A DNA stretch of 5,575 nt from an uncultured Ruminococcus sp. (lineage in GTDB: Bacteria > Bacillota > Clostridia > Oscillospirales > Acutalibacteraceae): contig CAJOHT010000138.1 in NCBI GenBank assembly GCA_905234305.1, positions 1 through 5,575 of the forward strand. Direction: 5' to 3'. Below are positions 1 to 5,256 of the stretch, piece by piece. Within the stretch, counting starts at the first letter, position 1. Every line of letters begins with the position of its first letter. The notes under the pieces were generated by a model. It was not told where the DNA came from, did not search any database, and saw nothing but the letters and a program-made list of their open reading frames with translations. Position numbers and translations under genes: made by a program.

Positions 1-512
1 AGCTGTTAAAAAGTTATGAGGGGATAACGGGGCTTAAGACTGGTACTACCGACGACGCGGGATGCTGTATGAGCGCTACCGCCGAAAGAAACGGACTTTC
101 GCTTATTGCGGTAGTTTTAGGATGCGACAGCGGAACCGCGCGTTTTGGTGATTGCGCCGCGTTGCTCGACTACGGTTTTGCGAATTATACGGTTAAGAAA
201 CTCGATTTGCCCGAGAAAGCCGAGGGCAAGGTCAAAGTTAAAGGCGGTATGAAGGATACGCTGTATTTAAGGTGCGAAAAGCCAGGCTCAATGATAGTAA
301 GCCGAAGAGCGGGAGAGAATTTCCTTACGGAATGCAAAATAAAAAAGGATATAGAGGCGCCTGTTAAGGCGGGCGATGTTGTAGGCGAAGTTAATTATTA
401 TTCCAATAAAGAATTATTAAAAAGCTGCAAGATTACTGCGAAGAATACTATAGAGAAAATGACGTTTAATTCAGTAATCTCCGCGGTATGTAAAGCAATC
501 ACAGCGCTTTAG
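1..512 (+). CDS. D-alanyl-D-alanine carboxypeptidase (PBP5/DacF-like, peptidase S11), 5'-truncated by window
   Basis: This is the C-terminal 169 residues of a low-molecular-weight penicillin-binding protein that trims the terminal D-Ala from peptidoglycan stem peptides outside the membrane. The frame is open from base 3 with no start, so the gene begins upstream; the Met codon at 69 lies inside the catalytic domain and is not the start. The segment EGITGLKTGTT (18-53) contains the third active-site box, KTG, at 36-44, in the family's usual setting just before a conserved Ala-Gly stretch. The SXXK and SXN boxes would lie upstream. After about residue 60 (counting from base 3) comes a beta-rich part matching the PBP5 C-terminal domain, ending around VKAGDVVGEVNYY. 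The tail (IEKMTFNSVISAVCKAITAL) could form a short amphipathic helix like the membrane anchor of PBP5 relatives. Family assignment is firm; the exact paralogue is not. Confidence 0.9.
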   Translation, partial: LLKSYEGITGLKTGTTDDAGCCMSATAERNGLSLIAVVLGCDSGTARFGDCAALLDYGFANYTVKKLDLPEKAEGKVKVKGGMKDTLYLRCEKPGSMIVSRRAGENFLTECKIKKDIEAPVKAGDVVGEVNYYSNKELLKSCKITAKNTIEKMTFNSVISAVCKAITAL

Positions 513-560
513 CTTTTTAGAGTGGGAAGTAGGAAGTGGTAAGTGGTAAGAACTAAAAGC
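512..560 (+). repeat. 7-bp tandem purine-rich repeat (4 units) flanked by an inverted repeat
   Basis: Four adjacent heptamers occupy 522-549: GTGGGAA, GTAGGAA, GTGGTAA, GTGGTAA. They start nine bases after the carboxypeptidase stop. The array is bracketed by GCTTTTTAG (512-520) and CTAAAAGC (553-560), complementary apart from one extra T, so the array would sit in the loop of a stem. No ordinary terminator is seen between this gene and pgi. A similar heptamer array occurs at 2468-2503. Confidence 0.75.
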
Positions 561-587
561 CGACTGCAGGGAAATATAAAAAAAGTG

Positions 588-616
588 TTGCATACGGTCT
601 TGTTTTATGTTAAAAT
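588..616 (+). promoter_or_regulatory. Sigma-A promoter of pgi (extended -10)
   Basis: A -35 box TTGCAT (588-593) and a -10 box TAAAAT (611-616) are separated by 17 bases. A TG one base before the -10 box (608-609) gives an extended -10. Transcription would start near 623, leaving a leader of about 50 bases before pgi. Confidence 0.75.
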
Positions 617-658
617 ACTCTTAACAATATGCAAATATGAGTTACTATAATATTTGTT

Positions 659-664
659 AGGAGG
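659..664 (+). promoter_or_regulatory. Ribosome binding site fixing the pgi start
   Basis: AGGAGG sits seven bases before the ATG at 672. An in-frame TTG at 654 overlaps this site and cannot be served by it, so 672 is the start. Confidence 0.9.
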
Positions 665-671
665 CAATACT

Positions 672-1997
672 ATGTCAACAAAATTAATCGACAAATATCT
701 TAACGGTTTTGTAGGCGAGGACGAGTACAAGGGTATTGAGGCTCAGGTCAAAAATGCTCATAAGGCTCTCCACGACGGAACAGGACTCGGCAACGATTTT
801 ATCGGCTGGGTGAATCTTCCGACCGACGAGTTTTCCCGTATAAAGAAAGCTGCCGAAAAGATAAAAAAGGATACCGACGTGTTCGTAGTAATCGGTATCG
901 GCGGTTCATATCTCGGTGCGAGAGCGGCTATCGAGTTTTTAACCTCTCCTAATTATAACGCGCTCGCTAAGGATACTCCTCAGATTTACTTTACGGGTAA
1001 TTCTATAAGCTCTTCGGCGCTTGCCGATATTATCGAGCTTTGCGAGGGCAAGGACGTTTCCATTAATATGATTTCAAAATCGGGCACTACTACCGAACCC
1101 GCTATCGCGTTCAGAGTATTCCGCGATATGCTCGAGAAAAAATACGGTAAAGATGGCGCTAAGGAGCGTATCTACTGTACAACAGATAAGGCGAGAGGTA
1201 CTTTAAAGCAGCTTGCCGATAAAGAAGGCTACGAAACTTTCGTAGTTCCTGACGACGTAGGCGGACGTTATTCCGTGCTTACTGCTGTAGGACTTCTTCC
1301 AATCGCTGTAGCGGGAGCCGATATTGACGCGCTTATGGCTGGAGCTAAAAAAGCTCAGGATGAGTTTAATAACGACGACCTTTATTCTAATGACTGTTAT
1401 AAATACGCCGCGTTAAGAAATATCCTTTATAATAAGGGCTATTCTACCGAGATTATGGTAAGCTACGAGCCTGCGTATACTCTTATGAATGAGTGGTTTA
1501 AGCAGCTTTACGGCGAGTCCGAGGGTAAAGATAAGAAGGGTATTTTCCCCGCGAGCGTTATCTTCTCCACCGATCTCCATTCGCTCGGTCAGTACATTCA
1601 GGACGGCAGACGTAATCTTTTTGAGACTGTTGTTCTTTTTGAAAAATGTAAAAAAGAAATTACGCTCGGCGAGGATCCGACTAATGTTGACGGACTTAAC
1701 TTCCTTACGGGCAAGACTATGGGATTTGTAAATCAGAAGGCGTTTGAGGGTACCGTACTCGCTCATAACGACGGCGGCGTTCCGAATATTGTCCTTGATG
1801 TTGAGGAAATGGACGAAAGCAACCTCGGTTATCTTATTTACTTCCTTGAGAAGGCTTGCGCTATTTCGGGATATATTCTCGGCGTTAATCCCTTTAATCA
1901 GCCAGGTGTAGAGAGCTACAAGAAGAATATGTTCGCTCTTCTCGGCAAGCCCGGTTATGAGGACGCTAAGGCGGAACTCGAAGCGAGATTAAAGTAA
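672..1997 (+). CDS. pgi: Glucose-6-phosphate isomerase
   Basis: This 441-residue cytosolic enzyme interconverts glucose 6-phosphate and fructose 6-phosphate in glycolysis and gluconeogenesis. Its length matches the short Bacillus/Clostridium type (about 450 residues) rather than the 550-residue E. coli type. The first SIS sugar-phosphate fold begins at [17 protein letters not shown], followed by the phosphate-binding [11 protein letters not shown] and the signature [16 protein letters not shown]. The catalytic residues expected from Bacillus stearothermophilus Pgi can be placed as Glu282 in [10 protein letters not shown], His303 in [10 protein letters not shown] and Lys417 in ESYKKNMF; their spacing (21 and 114 residues) equals that of Glu290, His311 and Lys425. 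The gene looks intact. It has its own promoter at 588-616, and a P-loop protein gene follows 32 bases after its stop with no promoter between, so the two are probably co-transcribed. Confidence 0.97.
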   Translation: MSTKLIDKYLNGFVGEDEYKGIEAQVKNAHKALHDGTGLGNDFIGWVNLPTDEFSRIKKAAEKIKKDTDVFVVIGIGGSYLGARAAIEFLTSPNYNALAKDTPQIYFTGNSISSSALADIIELCEGKDVSINMISKSGTTTEPAIAFRVFRDMLEKKYGKDGAKERIYCTTDKARGTLKQLADKEGYETFVVPDDVGGRYSVLTAVGLLPIAVAGADIDALMAGAKKAQDEFNNDDLYSNDCYKYAALRNILYNKGYSTEIMVSYEPAYTLMNEWFKQLYGESEGKDKKGIFPASVIFSTDLHSLGQYIQDGRRNLFETVVLFEKCKKEITLGEDPTNVDGLNFLTGKTMGFVNQKAFEGTVLAHNDGGVPNIVLDVEEMDESNLGYLIYFLEKACAISGYILGVNPFNQPGVESYKKNMFALLGKPGYEDAKAELEARLK

Positions 1998-2029
1998 TTT
2001 CTAAGAAAAAATAAGGAGGAGTAAAAGTT

Positions 2030-2446
2030 ATGGTTACTTTACTTATCGGAAAAAAAGGTTCAGGAAAAACAAAAAAGCTCATTCAGCTCGCTAACGAGGC
2101 GGTTGCCGCTTCTCAGGGCAACGTAGTCGTTGTTGAAAAAGGAGCTAAGCTTACCTACGATATTACTTCTAAAGCGCGCCTTATCGATACCGACCAGTAT
2201 CAGATAAAAGGCTATGATATGCTCTTCGGATTCTTAAGCGGAATCTGCGCGGGCAATTATGACGTTACCGACGTTTTGATCGACTCTACATTCAAGATTT
2301 GTCCCGAGGCTGTCGGAGGACTTGACGGCTTCACTAAAAAGCTCCAGGATTTAAGCGAGAACTCAAACGCTGATTTCGTAGTTCTTATCTCCGCGGCAGA
2401 AGAGGATATCCCGAGCGATTTAAATGTAGTTTGCGAGAAAATGTAA
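2030..2446 (+). CDS. Small P-loop NTPase-like protein of unknown function
   Basis: This 138-residue, probably cytosolic protein has a clear Walker A loop at residues 7-14 (GKKGSGKT), directly after a short hydrophobic strand, so it should bind a nucleotide triphosphate. A Walker B-like strand ends at Asp85 (DVLIDST), and a later strand, ADFVVLISAAEED (residues 114-126), is placed like the sensor strand of small P-loop proteins. There is no signal peptide, membrane segment or ABC signature motif, and no extra domain. It is shorter than most kinases and ATPases of this class, and no partner domain is visible nearby. AAGGAGGA (2013-2020) lies nine bases before the ATG. The short gap to pgi suggests one operon, but this does not by itself indicate a glycolytic role. 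I do not recognise the family; nucleotide binding is well supported, hydrolysis is inferred. Confidence 0.85.
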   Translation: MVTLLIGKKGSGKTKKLIQLANEAVAASQGNVVVVEKGAKLTYDITSKARLIDTDQYQIKGYDMLFGFLSGICAGNYDVTDVLIDSTFKICPEAVGGLDGFTKKLQDLSENSNADFVVLISAAEEDIPSDLNVVCEKM

Positions 2447-2467
2447 TTTTCTATCATTAATTTTTTA

Positions 2468-2503
2468 GGGCAAAGGGTTAAGGGGGAAAGGGCAAAGGCG
2501 AAA
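2468..2503 (+). repeat. 7-bp tandem repeat GGGNNAA with G-quadruplex pattern
   Basis: Five units follow one another: GGGCAAA, GGGTTAA, GGGGGAAA (one base longer), GGGCAAA, GGCGAAA. They start 21 bases after the stop of the P-loop gene. Four runs of three or more G with loops of 4, 4 and 3 bases (2468-2492) satisfy the usual intramolecular G-quadruplex rule on the coding strand. No hairpin terminator is seen between 2446 and the next promoter. Confidence 0.75.
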
Positions 2504-2549
2504 GTTTACTATATTCTTAGCCAATAGCTTAAAAATAAAAAATATACTG

Positions 2550-2578
2550 TTGAAAAAATCAATATAATGGTATATAAT
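2550..2578 (+). promoter_or_regulatory. Sigma-A promoter of the cohesin-like gene
   Basis: TTGAAA (2550-2555) and TATAAT (2573-2578) are 17 bases apart, close to consensus. The start of transcription is expected near 2585, giving a leader of about 46 bases. Confidence 0.8.
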
Positions 2579-2584
2579 TATAAT

Positions 2585-2601
2585 CGCGCGGAAAAAGCGC
2601 G
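2585..2601 (+). other. Hairpin at the expected 5' end of the cohesin-like mRNA
   Basis: CGCGC (2585-2589) and GCGCG (2597-2601) pair perfectly across a 7-base, A-rich loop. The all-GC stem stands out from its AT-rich surroundings and begins where transcription should start. It could stabilise the 5' end of the message; that role is inferred. Confidence 0.5.
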
Positions 2602-2630
2602 AAAAACTATGAAAGCTGAGAAAGATTACT

Positions 2631-3437
2631 ATGAAAAATTTTTTGAAACTATCCTTTGCGGCTTTATTGACCGCTCTTATGATTGCTGTATCCGTTTTAC
2701 CCGCATTCGCGGCGAACGAGCTTGCTGTTAACGGCAAGGCTAAGGCGAATAAGGGCGATACTGTCACCTATACTCTTAAATTAGGCGACTGCACCGAAAA
2801 GCTCGAAGGAATACAGATGTATATATTCTACGACAGAAACTTGCTTGAGATTGACGAGTCTTCCCTGGAGATTCCCGAGCTTAAGGGTGCTGTATATAAC
2901 GCTAAATATAAAGACGGAATCGCGTTTAACTGGACAAGCGTTACCGATTTGGTGAGCTTCGAGAAACCAAAAATTCTTATTACGGTCGATTTTAAGGTTA
3001 AGAAAACGAATTTAAGTACGGATATTTCATATTTTATTACCGAGATGTACGGAAAAGATATGACTTATTTAAAATCCTTTACTCTTACTAACGATGTAAG
3101 CGTTAACGGCAAAAAGGTTATAAAGAACGAAACTCCCGTCCTCAGCAAAAACTCTAAGTACAATAACGAGTATCAGGGTTCGCTCGTCAATTACGCCGAC
3201 GGTAAGGGCGAGAAGAACGGCTCAGGAAAGAATCACGTTCAGGTAACAGGCGTAACTACAAATAACAATATTGCTCAGGCTGATACAGACGCTACTAATG
3301 TTACTAAGGGCGATGGTACCTCGACTACTACTATCATTGTAGTTCTCGGAATTACGCTGGCTGTAATAGCGATTATTATTCTTGTAATCTTAAGACGTCA
3401 TTTTACGAAGGATACCGACGGAAACGCTGAGGAATAA
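2631..3437 (+). CDS. Exported membrane-anchored protein with a cohesin-like domain
   Basis: This 268-residue protein starts with a signal peptide (residues 1-27, MKNFLKLSF then a hydrophobic stretch ending AFA). Residues about 30-160 read like the cohesin/carbohydrate-binding beta-sandwich: GDTVTYTLKL, then LEGIQMYIFYDRNLLEI, a middle with IAFNWTS, and ILITVDFKVKKT. In cellulosomal and related proteins this fold binds dockerins or serves as a structural adhesion module. A low-complexity Asn/Gly/Thr-rich linker (about 165-232) leads to one transmembrane helix (about 233-254) with a positive cytoplasmic flank (RRHFTK), so the domain is displayed outside. The start at 2631 has only a weak ribosome binding site (GAGAAAG, 2618-2624). 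The gene has its own promoter and no operon partner. No dockerin is seen in the window. The exported anchored nature is firm; the cohesin call is from pattern only. Confidence 0.7.
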   Translation: MKNFLKLSFAALLTALMIAVSVLPAFAANELAVNGKAKANKGDTVTYTLKLGDCTEKLEGIQMYIFYDRNLLEIDESSLEIPELKGAVYNAKYKDGIAFNWTSVTDLVSFEKPKILITVDFKVKKTNLSTDISYFITEMYGKDMTYLKSFTLTNDVSVNGKKVIKNETPVLSKNSKYNNEYQGSLVNYADGKGEKNGSGKNHVQVTGVTTNNNIAQADTDATNVTKGDGTSTTTIIVVLGITLAVIAIIILVILRRHFTKDTDGNAEE

Positions 3438-3469
3438 CCGCTTTAGTAAGAAGGGCGATTTTAAAAGAA

Positions 3470-3484
3470 TTTGACGTTGTCAAA
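3470..3484. promoter_or_regulatory. Inverted repeat, possible operator
   Basis: TTTGAC (3470-3475) and GTCAAA (3479-3484) form a perfect 6-bp inverted repeat with a 3-base centre, just after the cohesin-like gene and about 65 bases before the next -35 box. There is no T-run suited to termination on the plus strand. It could be a regulator site or chance. Confidence 0.25.
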
Positions 3485-3546
3485 AATCAACAAATACAAC
3501 ACACAATCTTTGTGCAGAATAACGATGGTTTTTAAGAAAAAAATTA

Positions 3547-3575
3547 TTGCGAAATTGTTACCATTATTGTATAAT
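3547..3575 (+). promoter_or_regulatory. Sigma-A promoter of the CBM-like surface protein gene
   Basis: TTGCGA (3547-3552) and TATAAT (3570-3575) are 17 bases apart. The -10 box lies within a small inverted repeat TTATT/AATAA (3564-3568, 3573-3577). The message would begin near 3582, about 58 bases before the start codon. Confidence 0.65.
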
Positions 3576-3623
3576 AACATTAATAGGACTATGTATAACT
3601 ATGTCTTAAATTATTAATTACTT

Positions 3624-3630
3624 GGAGGAG
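3624..3630 (+). promoter_or_regulatory. Ribosome binding site fixing the start at 3640
   Basis: GGAGGAG lies nine bases before the ATG at 3640. An in-frame TTG at 3622 overlaps this site, and the ATG places the positive residues of the signal peptide (MKR) at the N-terminus. Confidence 0.85.
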
Positions 3631-3639
3631 ATTTTCATT

Positions 3640-4701
3640 ATGAAAAGAGTATTTGCTATCGCTTTAGCAGTAGTTATGGTATTATCCATGGCTGTTATCG
3701 CGGTTTCCGCAGCAGAAGTTAACGATTCTAACGTTGGTGCTGACAGCAACAATTCAGCGGGCGCTGATACTTCTAGCTCGACTTCAGGCTCGGGTAATAA
3801 GGTTTACTTCGACGCAAGCGGCTGGAAGAATGTTTCTATCGTATATTGCCATATCTGGAAAAGAGGCGGCGACGCTTTTTTCGCATGGCAGGCTAAGAAG
3901 GAAAAATGTACACCCGAAGGCGGCACAAAGTATTCCTATGATATCGATACTTTAACACAGTCTACAACACTTTCAGGCGGTCTTCAGTCAGGTGAGGATT
4001 ACTGCATTATCTTCAGTGCTAATACACTCGTTCAGACATACGACTGTACTTTCAGCAAAGCTTGCGTAGGCGATACTGCTAAGCTCACCGGTAAGAAGGT
4101 TGAGAACCCTGTTGACTCCGAGAAGAAGGCTGACGAGGTAGTATGGACTAAGAACAGCGGTTCTTACGGCCCCCACCTTGCTTTCACATCTATCGGTAAC
4201 ATCGTTGGTTCTAAGCTTTGCCCGAATGAGAAAGGCATAGAGGTTATCGGCGACTGGCTCCCGACATATTACAACAGTAAGTTTGTAAAGCCCGTTGACG
4301 CTCTTGCTAAGGCTTATCCGAAATTCGGTATCAAGACTGCTCAGGATATTCAGGATGTATACGCTTATATCCTCAACAAGAAGACTGGTCAGGATGAAAA
4401 AGCTATGAAGAAGATTCTTGAGGACGCTTTCAAGAAGGCTTATCCTTCACAGGGAGCGACTAAGATCGACGAGCAGAAGGCTGAGAGCGAAGCTAAGGAT
4501 ATCGCTAACAACGGCGGTCACGTATCAAGCGGCGGTTCTTCAAGCTCAAGTTCAAGCAGCAGCTATTCTGGCGGCGGTTCGTCCAATAGCTCGGGTTCAG
4601 GTTCTGACGGCGAAGAAGATACAATCTTCTTTATTCTCGCTGGCGTAATGCTCACAGCAGCAGGCGTTATGTTCGTAACGCGCAGAAGAAGAACTGAATA
4701 A
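3640..4701 (+). CDS. Secreted surface protein, CBM25/26-like domain with Ser/Gly linker and C-terminal membrane anchor
   Basis: This 353-residue protein has a signal peptide (residues 1-24, MKRVFAIALA to VSAA) and a short Ser/Asn/Gly-rich spacer. The domain begins KVYFDASGWKNVSIVYCHIW, which resembles the opening of CBM25/26-type starch-binding modules, but the usual WPG is replaced by FAWQAKK. It continues to about residue 215 through DYCIIFSAN and SIGNIVGSKL. Six cysteines (70, 90, 122, 136, 142, 194) lie in this exported part and could form disulfides. A Lys/Ala/Glu-rich, mostly helical segment (about 217-290) follows, then a Ser/Gly linker with a run of nine Ser (300-308), and a C-terminal hydrophobic stretch (about 327-347) ending RRRRTE. 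That tail looks like a sortase sorting signal but has no LPXTG. A carbohydrate-binding role is an inference. The gene stands alone between its promoter and a strong terminator. Confidence 0.7.
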   Translation: MKRVFAIALAVVMVLSMAVIAVSAAEVNDSNVGADSNNSAGADTSSSTSGSGNKVYFDASGWKNVSIVYCHIWKRGGDAFFAWQAKKEKCTPEGGTKYSYDIDTLTQSTTLSGGLQSGEDYCIIFSANTLVQTYDCTFSKACVGDTAKLTGKKVENPVDSEKKADEVVWTKNSGSYGPHLAFTSIGNIVGSKLCPNEKGIEVIGDWLPTYYNSKFVKPVDALAKAYPKFGIKTAQDIQDVYAYILNKKTGQDEKAMKKILEDAFKKAYPSQGATKIDEQKAESEAKDIANNGGHVSSGGSSSSSSSSSYSGGGSSNSSGSGSDGEEDTIFFILAGVMLTAAGVMFVTRRRRTE

Positions 4702-4714
4702 TTAAATCGATAAC

Positions 4715-4741
4715 AAAGGCTTCCGAGAGGAAGCCTTTTTT
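4715..4741 (+). terminator. Rho-independent terminator of the CBM-like surface protein gene
   Basis: AAAGGCTTCC (4715-4724) pairs perfectly with GGAAGCCTTT (4729-4738) around a GAGA tetraloop, followed by further T. It starts 14 bases after the stop codon. Confidence 0.95.
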
Positions 4742-4751
4742 ATAATTTATA

Positions 4752-4780
4752 CTGTATTTTTAAAAAAGATATGATATAAT
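4752..4780 (+). promoter_or_regulatory. Extended -10 promoter upstream of the signal-peptide-only ORF
   Basis: TATAAT (4775-4780) is preceded by TG and one base (4772-4774), giving a consensus extended -10. The -35 region (CTGTAT, 4752-4757, 17-base spacer) is poor, which an extended -10 can compensate. It lies between the strong terminator and the small ORF at 4822. Confidence 0.5.
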
Positions 4781-4821
4781 ACCGATAAAGGATAAATACT
4801 TATCAAAAGAAGGTTCTTGAT

Positions 4822-4896
4822 ATGAATCATACGCTAAAAAAACTGATGTCCGTTATTCTTGTATTCATAATCTTCTCGTTTTCAATTTTAATGTAA
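4822..4896 (+). pseudogene. 24-codon ORF encoding only a signal peptide; probable remnant of a secreted-protein gene
   Basis: The ORF starts with ATG 8 bases after GAAGG (4809-4813) and has its own extended -10 promoter. The product begins MNHTLKKLMSVILVFIIF and stops six residues later. It has the positive N-terminus and hydrophobic core of a clostridial signal peptide but no cleavage site and no mature protein. No continuation is seen in any frame beyond the stop at 4894. The simplest reading is the 5' stump of an exported-protein gene whose body was deleted or displaced. A genuine small membrane peptide is possible and cannot be excluded, because promoter and ribosome binding site are both present. 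Confidence 0.5.
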
Positions 4897-4932
4897 CGGA
4901 TAAAGAAATGTGGGATTTCTTATGTGTGCCAT
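4888..4932 (-). CDS. 14-codon minus-strand mini-ORF with perfect Shine-Dalgarno (leader peptide or gene stump)
   Basis: On the minus strand AAGGAGG (4941-4947) stands 8 bases before ATG (4930-4932), and the frame MAHIRNPTFLYPLH ends at TAA (4888-4890). The ribosome binding site is as good as any in the window, yet the peptide is only 14 residues. Its coding sequence contains a perfect hairpin, AAGAAAT/ATTTCTT (4903-4921). A minus-strand terminator lies immediately upstream (4958-4999), so the arrangement resembles an attenuated leader, or the start of a gene cut off near 4890. I recognise no product. It overlaps the plus-strand signal-peptide ORF by nine bases, tail to tail. Confidence 0.35.
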   Translation of the reverse strand: MAHIRNPTFLYPLH

Positions 4933-4957
4933 ATAATCAACCTCCTTAAATTTTTAC

Positions 4958-4999
4958 AAAAAAAGAGCCAACCGTTTCTAACTTAATGAAACGATTGGC
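4958..4999 (-). terminator. Rho-independent terminator, minus strand
   Basis: The arms are 4967-4978 and 4988-4999, 12 bp with a 9-base loop. Read on the minus strand, the single irregular position is a G-U wobble and the stem is followed by TC and seven T. On the plus strand the same position is a C-A mismatch, so minus is the functional direction. It ends 11 bases before the AAGGAGG of the mini-ORF. Confidence 0.8.
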
Positions 5000-5016
5000 A
5001 GTTTTATTTAACTATA

Positions 5017-5030
5017 GGGAAGAGGGAAAA
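5017..5030 (+). repeat. Two-unit purine heptamer (GGGAAGA, GGGAAAA)
   Basis: Two adjacent 7-base units resemble those at 522-549 and 2468-2503 in length and in their G-then-A pattern. With two units this could be chance alone; it is listed because the period matches. Confidence 0.35.
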
Positions 5031-5144
5031 CTTTTCAAATTTGTTTAAAGATGTTGTTTATTGATTGTTCAACTCCTAAAATCGATGAAAATTGCGTTTG
5101 GATATCTGTCGGGAACTATTGAAAAAGTAGTCCTTGAAAAATTG

Positions 5145-5173
5145 AAAAAAGCCCGATAAAATCGAGCTTTTTT
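5145..5173 (-). terminator. Rho-independent terminator downstream of the tRNA-Trp 3' fragment
   Basis: GCCCGAT (5151-5157) and ATCGAGC (5161-5167) form a stem with a 3-base loop, flanked by six A and six T. On the minus strand the irregular pair is a U-G wobble, whereas on the plus strand it is C-A. It lies 30 bases past the CCA end of the tRNA fragment, where the terminator of an intact minus-strand tRNA gene would lie. Confidence 0.8.
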
Positions 5174-5203
5174 GGGGTGACATCTATTTTGTTCCCCCTT
5201 TTA

Positions 5204-5248
5204 TGGCAGGGGCAGAAGGACTTGAACCCACGGCACGCGGTTTTGGAG
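5204..5248 (-). tRNA. tRNA-Trp (CCA anticodon) 3' fragment, 45 bp; probable attachment-site copy
   Basis: Read on the minus strand, the piece starts with the anticodon loop CTCCAAA (5242-5248, anticodon CCA), continues with the 3' side of the anticodon stem, a variable region, the T arm with loop TTCAAGT (5220-5226), the acceptor 3' strand TGCCCCT, discriminator G and encoded CCA (5204-5206). The 5' half, including the D arm and the acceptor partner AGGGGCA, is absent: bases right of 5248 do not pair with the anticodon stem. It is therefore not a working tRNA gene. The T stem, GTGGG against CCTTC, contains a U-U mismatch and a G-U pair, which may reflect decay. A cut exactly at the anticodon loop, with the 3' end kept, is the usual trace of tyrosine-recombinase integration. 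Confidence 0.85.
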
Positions 5249-5256
5249 CGGCTGAA

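Noticed and set aside
69..512. Treating the ATG at 69 as the start of a 147-residue protein
   Set aside because: The same frame is open to the left window edge and includes the KTG active-site box at 36-44, so the gene is only truncated by the window.
646..651. Second TATAAT upstream of pgi
   Set aside because: No -35 box at a suitable distance, and transcription from it would start inside the ribosome binding site.
654..671. TTG at 654 as pgi start
   Set aside because: It overlaps the AGGAGG that serves the ATG at 672, and the extra six residues do not resemble a Pgi N-terminus.
1413..1766. Long minus-strand frame, and a plus-strand frame at 1489-1731, inside pgi
   Set aside because: Both lie wholly within a well-conserved gene, show no domain and have no ribosome binding site; they are shadows of pgi coding bias.
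2609..2728. Alternative ATG at 2609 giving an overlapping 39-codon frame
   Set aside because: No ribosome binding site, and the frame destroys the signal peptide read from 2631.
2465..2767. Minus-strand frame over the promoter and start of the cohesin-like gene
   Set aside because: It covers a clear plus-strand promoter, leader and signal peptide and has no recognisable product.
3471..3500. TTGACG...TACAAC as an extra promoter upstream of the CBM-like gene
   Set aside because: The -10 box is poor with an 18-base spacer, and a better promoter lies closer to the gene.
4520..4620. Ser/Gly-coding stretch as a DNA tandem repeat
   Set aside because: Serine codons are mixed without a fixed period; this is a low-complexity protein linker.
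5051..5122. 23-codon plus-strand ORF (begins MLFIDCSTPKIDENC)
   Set aside because: No Shine-Dalgarno, no promoter nearby and no recognisable family; could be a fragment, but support is too weak.
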